Origin: an uncultured Bacteroidales bacterium
GTDB lineage: Bacteria > Bacteroidota > Bacteroidia > Bacteroidales > UBA932
Length of the DNA stretch: 64,000 nucleotides
NCBI GenBank assembly: GCA_900316245.1
Contig: ONCE01000017.1
Span: 1-64,000, forward strand
Reading direction: 5' to 3'
The notes under the pieces: generated by a model
Seen by the model: the letters and a program-made list of their open reading frames with translations, nothing else
Told to the model about the DNA's origin: nothing
Databases searched by the model: none
Position numbers and translations under genes: made by a program
Part shown: positions 49,678 to 59,402 of the stretch, piece by piece
Position numbering within the stretch: position 1 is the stretch's first letter
How the letters are laid out: each line of letters starts with the position of its first letter

Positions 49678-51054
49678 TTACATAGCGGCTTCTACATCGT
49701 CGGGGGCGATGGGCAGGCGGGCGTGGCCCAGACGGCGGGCGCCTTCGGGCGTTACCAGCACGTCGTCTTCCAGACGGATGCCTCCGAAATCGTAGTAGGT
49801 TTCCAGCTTGGCAAAGTTGATGAACTCGGCCCCGGTTCCCTCTTTCTTGAACTTCTCGATGAGGGCGGGAATGAAGTAAATGCCAGGTTCGTCCGTTATC
49901 ACGTGGCCGGGCACCAGGCGGCGGGCCATACGGAGGGAGCCCAGGCCCAGCTGCTTGGCGCGGGTCTGGTCCGGGTCATAACCCACCAGGTTTTCTCCCA
50001 GGTCTTCCATATCGTGCACGTCCAGGCCCATATTGTGGCCCAGTCCGTGCGGCTGGAACAGGCCGGCCAGGCCGATGGCCATCATATCATCGATGTTGCC
50101 GTGCACCAGGTCCAGGGCACTCAGGCATTCCAGCATATGACGGGCTACGGCCAGGTGCACTTCCCGGTAAGTGGTGCCGGGCTTGGTAAGGCTGAAGGCC
50201 AGTTCGTTGCACTCGTAGACAATCTGGTAGATATCCCGCTGCTTGGGGGTGAACTTGCCCGAGGTGGGATACGTGCGGGTGAAGTCCGAGGCATAGTGCT
50301 CGTTGCTCTCCACGCCGGCATCGATGACCATCAGTTTGCCGGGCTCGATGACTTTGTCGTGCAGATGGTTGTGCAGGGTTTCTCCGTGCTGGGTGAGGAT
50401 GGTGGGGAAAGATACGCCCCAGCCCTTGGCCAGCGCAATGCCTTCCATTTTGCCCACGATATCCTGCTCTATGATGCCCAGGGTAATGCAGTTGCGGGCT
50501 ACGGAGTGCATGGCCACACCCAGGTCGCAGGCTTCGTCCAGGGCTTTGATCTCTACCGGCTCCTTGATCAGGCGCATGGAGATGACGGCCTTGATGAGGG
50601 CCTCGGACGGCTTGCCGCCGGGAACCAGTTCCTGCAGTTTGAGGGTATTGTAATAGCGGGACGGGGGCAGGAAGTGAACCGGACGTCCTTTGACGCGCTC
50701 CTCAAGCCAGGAGGCGATTTGACCGTAAGGCCTGTGGCGGGAAACGCCCACCGAAGCGGCCTTGGACTCTACGCTGGGCTGGGGACCCATCCAGATGATG
50801 TCGTCAATTTCCACATCATCGGCAAAGAGAATCTCCTCCCCCGAATCGATGCTCATAACGGCGGCCATCAGGGGCTCGTCCAGGCCCCAATAATACAGCC
50901 AGGAGCTGTCCTGACGCCATTTGTAGCAGTTGTCTTTATATTGGGCCGGGGCTTCCGCGTTTCCAACGAACAGAATGAGACCGCTCTGTCCGGCCTCCCT
51001 CATTTTGGCCAGCAGCGTGGCCCTTCGGCTTACATATACTTCCTTTGCAAACAT
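49678..51054 (-). CDS. pepP: Xaa-Pro aminopeptidase (M24B)
   Basis: This 458-residue cytoplasmic aminopeptidase P family protein removes N-terminal residues next to proline. The five metal ligands can be placed: DAGVESNEHYASDFTR (two Asp), HGLGHNMGLDVHD (His), ITDEPGIY (Glu) and GGIRLEDDVLV (Glu). The N-terminal creatinase-like domain is complete. It has a good promoter of its own. Confidence 0.92.
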   Translation of the reverse strand: MFAKEVYVSRRATLLAKMREAGQSGLILFVGNAEAPAQYKDNCYKWRQDSSWLYYWGLDEPLMAAVMSIDSGEEILFADDVEIDDIIWMGPQPSVESKAASVGVSRHRPYGQIASWLEERVKGRPVHFLPPSRYYNTLKLQELVPGGKPSEALIKAVISMRLIKEPVEIKALDEACDLGVAMHSVARNCITLGIIEQDIVGKMEGIALAKGWGVSFPTILTQHGETLHNHLHDKVIEPGKLMVIDAGVESNEHYASDFTRTYPTSGKFTPKQRDIYQIVYECNELAFSLTKPGTTYREVHLAVARHMLECLSALDLVHGNIDDMMAIGLAGLFQPHGLGHNMGLDVHDMEDLGENLVGYDPDQTRAKQLGLGSLRMARRLVPGHVITDEPGIYFIPALIEKFKKEGTGAEFINFAKLETYYDFGGIRLEDDVLVTPEGARRLGHARLPIAPDDVEAAM

Positions 51055-51077
51055 CTCTGTGCTTATTTTAATTCCCT

Positions 51078-51107
51078 CAAAGATAAGTATTTTTTTGCGG
51101 AATCAAA
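51078..51107 (-). promoter_or_regulatory. Promoter of pepP
   Basis: On the minus strand TTTG (51107-51104), an 18-nt spacer and TATCTTTG (51085-51078), 23 nt before the ATG. Confidence 0.6.
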
Positions 51108-51597
51108 AAGCATAGATAATTACGTAAAACAACATCACGGCCGAACAGATGAGTTTGAGGCCAGTGCCAAACATAAAGCCCAGGAAAGCCCCAAAGGCCG
51201 ATTTCAATGAAGTTGTCGTGTCTTTTTGGGCAAAGAGAAGCTCTCCGGCAAAAGCACCCAGCAGGGAACCCAGGATCATCCCTACCGGAGGAAAGACCAG
51301 GCCGATGAAAAGGCCCACGATGGCTCCCCGGCTGCCCCATTTGCTGCCGCCGGTGAGTTTGGTGAAGTACGCCGGGACAAAATAGTCCAGTACACTTACC
51401 ACAATCACAATACCCAGCCACACCAACAGGAACGTGGTGGACAGGGGCTCCCCTGCGCCATTGGCTCCGGTGCCCCAGATATACAGAACCAACATCCCCA
51501 GCCAGCTCAGAGGCGGGCCGGGGAGGCCGGGAGCTATGCTTCCGATGATTCCAACCACACCCAAGACAATGGCGAGGATGGCTATAAAGGTTTCCAT
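51103..51597 (-). CDS. DUF456 membrane protein
   Basis: This 164-residue protein has four or five transmembrane helices and glycine-rich loops (GIIGSIAPGLPGPPLSW at 16-32, and KWGSRGAIVGLFIG) as in the DUF456 family. Its function is unknown; some members have glycine-zipper motifs. It lies 3 bp after the lipoprotein at 51601, with which it is probably cotranscribed. Confidence 0.85.
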   Translation of the reverse strand: METFIAILAIVLGVVGIIGSIAPGLPGPPLSWLGMLVLYIWGTGANGAGEPLSTTFLLVWLGIVIVVSVLDYFVPAYFTKLTGGSKWGSRGAIVGLFIGLVFPPVGMILGSLLGAFAGELLFAQKDTTTSLKSAFGAFLGFMFGTGLKLICSAVMLFYVIIYAF

Positions 51598-51600
51598 AGA

Positions 51601-52059
51601 TTATTTGAAACGCTCCTTGATCTCTTCCTCCTTGTCCTCCACGTAGGTCTTGAAGTTGTCGCGGAGGCTCTGGGGAAGGGACTGGTCGGTCCTGACCTGC
51701 CTCTTAAGGGCGTTCAGCTGGGTTTGAGCCTCCCTGGCGGCCTTCCTGTCCTTGTTCTGGACACCCTGCTTGTACTGGTCCAGCAGGTCATAGACGCCAA
51801 GCTGGTTACAGAGACCGTCTACCGTCAGGGTATTGACATCGGCCTCCTCCGGCTGGGCTTCGGCCTTCTTCTCTTCCCGGACCGGCTGAGCCTCCTTCAA
51901 CGGAGCAGGGGCGGGCGACGGGGCGGCTTCCTGGGCCGGAGCCTCCACGGCGGGCTGCTCTCCAGCAGGGCCTTCGGGCTCGGCCTTGGGTTTCTTGTTG
52001 GTATTCACGCAGGCGGCGGCCACCAGGACCACCAGGGTCAAAGTAACAAACCTTTTCAT
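51601..52059 (-). CDS. Lipoprotein with a C-terminal domain shared with the gene at 48884
   Basis: This 152-residue protein has a lipobox (VLVAAAC, Cys17), a 60-residue Pro/Ala/Glu linker and a helical C-terminal domain (78-152). That domain aligns without gaps with the C-terminus of the larger lipoprotein at 48884 (TVDGLC, GVY, NKDRKAA, SLPQSLR, YVEDKEEEI). The linker would let the domain reach away from the membrane. Function unknown. Confidence 0.7.
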   Translation of the reverse strand: MKRFVTLTLVVLVAAACVNTNKKPKAEPEGPAGEQPAVEAPAQEAAPSPAPAPLKEAQPVREEKKAEAQPEEADVNTLTVDGLCNQLGVYDLLDQYKQGVQNKDRKAAREAQTQLNALKRQVRTDQSLPQSLRDNFKTYVEDKEEEIKERFK

Positions 52060-52095
52060 AGTATCAAGACAGGGATTAAACTTCAGGGGTATCCA

Positions 52096-55147
<3,052 letters not shown>

Positions 55148-55171
55148 TCAGTTTTTTAAGGTTATTCTTCT

Positions 55172-55179
55172 TATATTTG
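55172..55179 (+). promoter_or_regulatory. -7 element of the 55187 gene
   Basis: TATATTTG, 7 nt before the ATG at 55187; near-leaderless. Confidence 0.6.
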
Positions 55180-55186
55180 CATCTGT

Positions 55187-55666
55187 ATGCGTAAACTTCT
55201 ACTACTCCTGTTGCTCGCCCTGGGAGCGCTCTCCGGCGCCCAAACCCGAACTTATTCGGACAACGCCGCCGGCAGTTTCGTCTTTGGCCTGGACAGCTAC
55301 TTCTACGGCGAATCCGGCACCCTGGACTTCTCCGTGGGCGGCTCTCCCGTCCGGGCCCAGCTCTCCGGCGGCTCCGTCCGCGTGGGGAACACACTTCTGG
55401 AAAGCGGCAGCGGAGATACGCTCATCGGCATCCACGATTTCACGGGAGACAAGGCTCCCGAACTGGTGGTGGCCCGCAGGAACAACTCCTCCGTCTGGGC
55501 AAAAATCTATACTTGTTCCGCCGGGACCTGGCGTCCCATTGGAGAAATCAGGGCCGATGGAAAAGAGATCCGGGTATTCCGGCAGGTTCTCTCTATCCGC
55601 AGCGGCGAGGTCCTTCACTCGTGGACCTGGCACGACAGCCAGTTTGACTACAAGCGGTCCAACTAG
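55187..55666 (+). CDS. Small secreted protein, function unknown
   Basis: A 159-residue protein with a signal peptide (LLLLLLLALGALSGAQ) and a beta-rich body, including DFTGDKAPELVVARRN, which looks like an FG-GAP/VCBS-type calcium-binding blade. One such blade alone does not make a propeller. It is convergent with apt, overlapping it by 4 bp. Confidence 0.65.
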   Translation: MRKLLLLLLLALGALSGAQTRTYSDNAAGSFVFGLDSYFYGESGTLDFSVGGSPVRAQLSGGSVRVGNTLLESGSGDTLIGIHDFTGDKAPELVVARRNNSSVWAKIYTCSAGTWRPIGEIRADGKEIRVFRQVLSIRSGEVLHSWTWHDSQFDYKRSN

Positions 55667-56235
55667 CCTTCCGTCACGTGGATCAGGGACTTCACGGGAG
55701 CGATGCCTTCCAGGCGCTCGCGGCCGGGCAAGTCGTCAATCTCTACCAGGAACACAAAGTCTTTCACTTTAACCTTGTACTCCTTGCCGTCAATGTTGAC
55801 CTTGAGGGCGTTCATGGCGTTGACCACACCGCTGGAAGTTCCGCCGGTGGCCAGGATGTCGTCAAAGAACGTGAGCTCGATGGTGTCTCCGTTGGGCTTG
55901 GAAGCCGCAATGTCCGAGCGACGGAAATAAATATGGTCCGGACCGTACTCTTTCATAATCTCCACCTGCACCAGGTCTCCCTCGGAGAAGGGCAGCTTGC
56001 CTTTCTTACGCAGCGTAATCACATTCTCCACCTTCTGGGCGTAAAGCATAGGGGTGGCAAACAGAAAACCGCGGGCCTCGGGGGCGGCAATGTTGGGGGT
56101 GTCGCATAAAGCCATCAGGTCATCTACCAGGTGGCGGAACAGTTCCTTGTTCTGGATGAGTGGAATGATGTCCACAAAGTTGACACCCTTTTTGGGGAAG
56201 TTGGGATAGTACTTGAGGTAAGATCTGTAATCCAT
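55663..56235 (-). CDS. apt: Adenine phosphoribosyltransferase-like protein
   Basis: This 190-residue type I PRTase has the PRPP-binding motif FFDDILATGGTSSG and the N-terminal YPNFPKKGVNFVDI, which is characteristic of APRT. It converts adenine and PRPP to AMP for purine salvage. Neighbouring guaA and guaB fit a purine theme. Xanthine PRTase is a less likely alternative. Confidence 0.88.
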   Translation of the reverse strand: MDYRSYLKYYPNFPKKGVNFVDIIPLIQNKELFRHLVDDLMALCDTPNIAAPEARGFLFATPMLYAQKVENVITLRKKGKLPFSEGDLVQVEIMKEYGPDHIYFRRSDIAASKPNGDTIELTFFDDILATGGTSSGVVNAMNALKVNIDGKEYKVKVKDFVFLVEIDDLPGRERLEGIAPVKSLIHVTEG

Positions 56236-56239
56236 ATTA

Positions 56240-57169
56240 CTATTCTACTGAATTCATGTCAATGAGGTTGTTGAGGAGGGCATATACGGTAAGGCCGGCC
56301 ACCGTTTTGATGCCGGTCTTGCGCGTAATGTTCTTGCGGTGGGTGATCACCGTATAGATGGAGATGTTATACTCGTCTGCAATCTCCTTGTTGAGCTTGC
56401 CCTTAGCCACGCTCACCAGGATCTCCTTCTCGCGGGCGCTGAGTTCCTCCCCTTCCGGACGGGCGGCGGCCACCACCTCTTCCATCCGCACCACCATAGG
56501 AACCAGGATTTCGTCTTCTATGAGGGTATGTTTGGCCAGGTCCTGCCGGAGGCTGGAAAGGTAGAAGAGCACCTTGTAAGCTTCCGTCTGCTGGCAGGGG
56601 GCCGGCAGGAACATCGTCACCAGGTTCTTGAGGTCTACCAGCTTTTCCTCCACGTTGGAGTGGTTCTGCTCGTACTCCCCGATGGTGAAGGCGTTGTCGT
56701 CCTGGGAGTTGAGCATCTCCTCCACATAGGGGAACACCGTTTCTTCCTCGTAGGCGAAATGGGTCAGGAGTTCCTGGCGATAATCAAAAAAGAAGCGACG
56801 GATTACGCGCTTCTGCTGGTCCTCACAGGGGACAATCAATTCTTCCAGGGCCGTCTCAAGGTTGGGGAGCAATACCTTCGTGTAGTAGCTGTGGGAATTG
56901 CGGAGGTATCCCAGGATGGCGGAAAGATCCGCGTTTTGGAGGGCCTCCCGGGAGGGCCGATAGCCGTCCATCAGATGGACCCGGCAGATGAGAAGGAAGG
57001 TTTCTGCATCCAGGCCCGCTTTTTCACAGACTTCCTCCACGCTTTCTTCTCCGAAGCCCAGGGAAAGTCCCATCCGATAGAAAACCCCCAGGAGAGAGAA
57101 GTCCGCGTCCAGAAGGTCCGCCATCTTCATAGCGGGGCTCATTCCGTTGCGTTCATGGGTGCCTCTCAT
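56240..57169 (-). CDS. Hemerythrin-like (RIC type) domain fused to a LuxR DNA-binding domain
   Basis: The 309-residue product has a short N-terminal helical domain (about 18-60, similar to ScdA_N), a hemerythrin-like four-helix domain (about 85-235) and a C-terminal LuxR/GerE helix-turn-helix (about 243-305). Likely di-iron ligands are His93, His137 and Glu141 (HFAYE), His170 and His214 with Glu218 (HTLIE), the His-x3-Glu pattern of YtfE/RIC proteins. It may sense oxygen, nitric oxide or iron and regulate genes. The start at 57169 is chosen since an earlier ATG at 57178 falls inside the -7 element. It is divergent from queH. Confidence 0.85.
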   Translation of the reverse strand: MRGTHERNGMSPAMKMADLLDADFSLLGVFYRMGLSLGFGEESVEEVCEKAGLDAETFLLICRVHLMDGYRPSREALQNADLSAILGYLRNSHSYYTKVLLPNLETALEELIVPCEDQQKRVIRRFFFDYRQELLTHFAYEEETVFPYVEEMLNSQDDNAFTIGEYEQNHSNVEEKLVDLKNLVTMFLPAPCQQTEAYKVLFYLSSLRQDLAKHTLIEDEILVPMVVRMEEVVAAARPEGEELSAREKEILVSVAKGKLNKEIADEYNISIYTVITHRKNITRKTGIKTVAGLTVYALLNNLIDMNSVE

Positions 57170-57175
57170 AGCCTG

Positions 57176-57183
57176 CAAAGTTA
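57176..57183 (-). promoter_or_regulatory. -7 element of the hemerythrin-LuxR gene
   Basis: TAACTTTG on the minus strand, 6 nt before the ATG at 57169; divergent from the queH element only 13 bp away. Confidence 0.6.
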
Positions 57184-57196
57184 GTAATTTTTTGCG

Positions 57197-57204
57197 TATC
57201 TTTG
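57197..57204 (+). promoter_or_regulatory. -7 element of queH
   Basis: TATCTTTG, 6 nt before the ATG at 57211. The two divergent -7 elements share a 29-bp stretch, so the -33 regions overlap the opposite gene; binding at one promoter would hinder the other. Confidence 0.6.
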
Positions 57205-57210
57205 CATAGA

Positions 57211-57786
57211 ATGTCAGGCAATTTTCACATTGAGATTCCCGGGGGCGCCACGCGCGTGCTCCTGCACGCCTGCTGTGCCCCGTGCTCCAGCGCCATTGTG
57301 GAATGCCTTATGCAGAACGGAATTGAGCCTGTCATTTTCTATTCCAATTCCAACATCTATCCCCTGGAGGAATACGAGCACCGCCTGAGCGAATGCATCC
57401 GGTATGCCCGCAAGTGGGGGCTGGAAATCGTGGACGACGTCTACGACCACGCCGCCTGGGGCGGCTGCGCCGTAGGGCTGGAAAACGAACCCGAGCGCGG
57501 CGGCCGCTGCCTGCAGTGCTTCAAGTTCCGCCTGCTGCGGGCCGCAGAGTATGCATCGGCCCACGGGTTTGAAGTGCTCACCACCACGCTGGCCTCTTCC
57601 CGCTGGAAGAGCCTGGACCAGGTGAATGCCGCAGGCCAGTGGGCCTGTGAACAAGTTTCCGGCGTTACCTGGTGGCCCCAAAACTGGCGTAAAGGTGGCC
57701 TTCAGGAACGCCGGAATCAAATTATCCGGGAAGAGAACTTCTACAACCAGCTCTACTGCGGCTGCGAGTTCTCCCAGCGGGATTAG
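57211..57786 (+). CDS. queH: Epoxyqueuosine reductase QueH
   Basis: This 191-residue protein reduces epoxyqueuosine to queuosine in tRNA modification. The family cysteines are present: LHACCAPCS (about 20-28), GGRCLQCFKFRL (about 106-117) and YCGCEFS near the end, which bind an iron-sulfur cluster and a second metal. The start at 57211 follows the -7 element by 6 nt. It replaces the unrelated QueG. Confidence 0.92.
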   Translation: MSGNFHIEIPGGATRVLLHACCAPCSSAIVECLMQNGIEPVIFYSNSNIYPLEEYEHRLSECIRYARKWGLEIVDDVYDHAAWGGCAVGLENEPERGGRCLQCFKFRLLRAAEYASAHGFEVLTTTLASSRWKSLDQVNAAGQWACEQVSGVTWWPQNWRKGGLQERRNQIIREENFYNQLYCGCEFSQRD

Positions 57787-58430
57787 AATGCGAAGTTGAC
57801 TCCCACTTTGATCTGGTTGCGGTTGGTCTTCCAACCCTCGGTCTTGTCAACATTGAGGAGGTTGTGGTCGTAACCCACGGTGAGCAGGATGTCACCAATC
57901 TGGAAACCGAGACCGCCGCCCAGATAGATGTTGAAACGGTTCATGTCTCCGTTCTCGGAGTTGTAGTGGTTGTAGGCTTCGCCTTCGTTGATGTGGATGG
58001 GACCAAAGTCAATGCGGCCGTTGTAAGTGGAACGGGCTACCAGGCCCACCTGGAACACGGGACCGGCAAAGGCATAAATGGAGGCGTTGTCGCTGATCTC
58101 AAACTGGTAGTTCAGGTTGACGGGCAGATTGAGGGCCAGCTCGGTGTAGTGCTCGGTGAAGGTAACGATCTCACGGACAGTGGCTGCACCATTATAGAAA
58201 AGCATATCGGCATACAGGCCGGGAGCAACACCCAGACCGCCTACCAGCGGAATGTTATAGCTGGCACCGACATAGAAACCATTCAGCTTGATAGCATCCA
58301 GGGCAGAATTCTCGGACTTGCTCTTTTCAATGGAAAGGAGATAACCGGCACCGGGCACCAGCTGGGCAAAAGCCTCGGTACCCATCAGCAGCATCGCAGC
58401 TGCGAAAACGCTTGCAATAATTTTTTTCAT
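57783..58430 (-). CDS. Outer-membrane beta-barrel protein (PorT/OprF-like fold)
   Basis: This 215-residue protein has a signal peptide (VFAAAMLLMGTEAFAQ) and about eight amphipathic beta strands ending in Phe (VGVNFAF), typical of small outer-membrane barrels. It is a distant paralogue of the gene at 58631; both share the N-terminal layout and the ELALNLP motif. Function unknown. Confidence 0.75.
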   Translation of the reverse strand: MKKIIASVFAAAMLLMGTEAFAQLVPGAGYLLSIEKSKSENSALDAIKLNGFYVGASYNIPLVGGLGVAPGLYADMLFYNGAATVREIVTFTEHYTELALNLPVNLNYQFEISDNASIYAFAGPVFQVGLVARSTYNGRIDFGPIHINEGEAYNHYNSENGDMNRFNIYLGGGLGFQIGDILLTVGYDHNLLNVDKTEGWKTNRNQIKVGVNFAF

Positions 58431-58460
58431 AGTATAGAACAATTGATGTATTTCCGCCTA

Positions 58461-58468
58461 CAAAGTTA
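58461..58468 (-). promoter_or_regulatory. -7 element of the 57783 barrel gene
   Basis: TAACTTTG on the minus strand, 30 nt before the ATG at 58430. Confidence 0.5.
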
Positions 58469-58498
58469 GTAAATATTTAAAATACCAACATCTTGGTA

Positions 58499-58529
58499 TT
58501 GCCCGCCGTTCCAAATTCTTCTACCTTTG
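58499..58529 (+). promoter_or_regulatory. Promoter of a possible small RNA
   Basis: TTG (58499-58501), a 20-nt spacer and TACCTTTG (58522-58529) match the consensus. No protein frame follows; a terminator comes about 50 bp later. Confidence 0.6.
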
Positions 58530-58534
58530 CGACA

Positions 58535-58611
58535 GAAAATTAGCCATATAGTTTAGGTAGTTTTATCCTTTTTATTGTTGAAAAAGCCAACCCGTGAGGG
58601 CTGGCTTTTTA
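58535..58611 (+). ncRNA. Candidate small RNA of about 75 nt
   Basis: A promoter with both elements (58499-58529) is followed within 85 bp by a strong hairpin and T-run (58581-58610). The transcript between them has no start codon with a useful frame and is A/T-rich up to the hairpin. It would be an independent small RNA between two paralogous outer-membrane protein genes. The 5' end is an estimate. Confidence 0.45.
58581..58610. terminator. Bidirectional terminator
   Basis: AAAAAGCCAACCC / GGGCTGGCTTTTT, a 13-bp stem with one mismatch and a GTGA loop, T-runs on both sides. It serves the barrel gene at 58631 on the minus strand and the candidate RNA on the plus strand. Confidence 0.8.
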
Positions 58612-58630
58612 GTTTTCTGTGCTGTCTCCG

Positions 58631-59269
58631 CTAGAAGAGATAACCTACGCCGATGTGCAGGAAGTTGCGTTTGATGGACTTGAGGTAGTCGTAATCTTCA
58701 ACCCTTCTGTTAAGATTGAAAAAGCCCAGATCAAAACCAACCTCGATGCGGAGCATATCGATGACCTCTACGCCGGCAGCGAATCCCCAGTACATATTGA
58801 AGGGGTTGCGGGCACGGTGAGAATCATTCTTTTTGCTGAGCAGCGGATAGGTGGTGCCGTTGTCGTTGATCATTTTATGGGAAAGGGCAAACTGCAGGGT
58901 GGGACCGGTCTGGCCAAACACCTTGAGGCTTTCGTTGATCTCATAGGTGTAGCAGGACTGCAGGGGCAGATTGAGGGCCAGTTCGCGCACTCTGTAATCG
59001 TCGTTGGCCCAATAGCGGCCAAACAGCATGGAGAGGTTGGCACCGGGCATGGCGGCCAGGCCGTCCAGTACGCTGTCCAGATTCAGATAATAGTTGGCAC
59101 CGGCAAAGAAGCCGTCCAGGGAAGCGTGGTCATAGTCGAAGCCTTCGGTAAGGTAGTTGGCCGATTTCATGGTCTCAAATGCGTGTACGTAACCGGCATT
59201 GGCTACGACCTGAGCACGGGCCTGCCATCCCAGAAGAAGGGCGGCGGCAAGAACAATAATCTTTTTCAT
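58631..59269 (-). CDS. Outer-membrane beta-barrel protein, paralogue of the gene at 57783
   Basis: This 212-residue protein has a signal peptide (VLAAALLLGWQARAQ) and the same barrel layout as the gene at 57783, with ELALNLP at a matching place and a C-terminal Phe (GVGYLF). The two have diverged a lot in the loops. Function unknown. A start at 59278 is also possible. Confidence 0.72.
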   Translation of the reverse strand: MKKIIVLAAALLLGWQARAQVVANAGYVHAFETMKSANYLTEGFDYDHASLDGFFAGANYYLNLDSVLDGLAAMPGANLSMLFGRYWANDDYRVRELALNLPLQSCYTYEINESLKVFGQTGPTLQFALSHKMINDNGTTYPLLSKKNDSHRARNPFNMYWGFAAGVEVIDMLRIEVGFDLGFFNLNRRVEDYDYLKSIKRNFLHIGVGYLF

Positions 59270-59307
59270 ATTGGACATAAATATTATAATTCGTCTCTAA
59301 ATCCGTG

Positions 59308-59315
59308 CAAAGTTA
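59308..59315 (-). promoter_or_regulatory. -7 element of the 58631 barrel gene
   Basis: TAACTTTG on the minus strand, 38 nt before the ATG at 59269. Confidence 0.5.
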
Positions 59316-59347
59316 CGATTTTTTTACAATATAACCACAAATGGGGA

Positions 59348-59378
59348 TTGACTGGTTGCGATTTGAGCCGTATCTTTG
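59348..59378 (+). promoter_or_regulatory. Promoter of feoAB
   Basis: TTG (59348-59350), a 20-nt spacer and TATCTTTG (59371-59378); the start follows after 24 nt. No clear Fur box was recognised. Confidence 0.6.
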
Positions 59379-59402
59379 CGCCCAGCGCAAAAGACATAAA
59401 CT

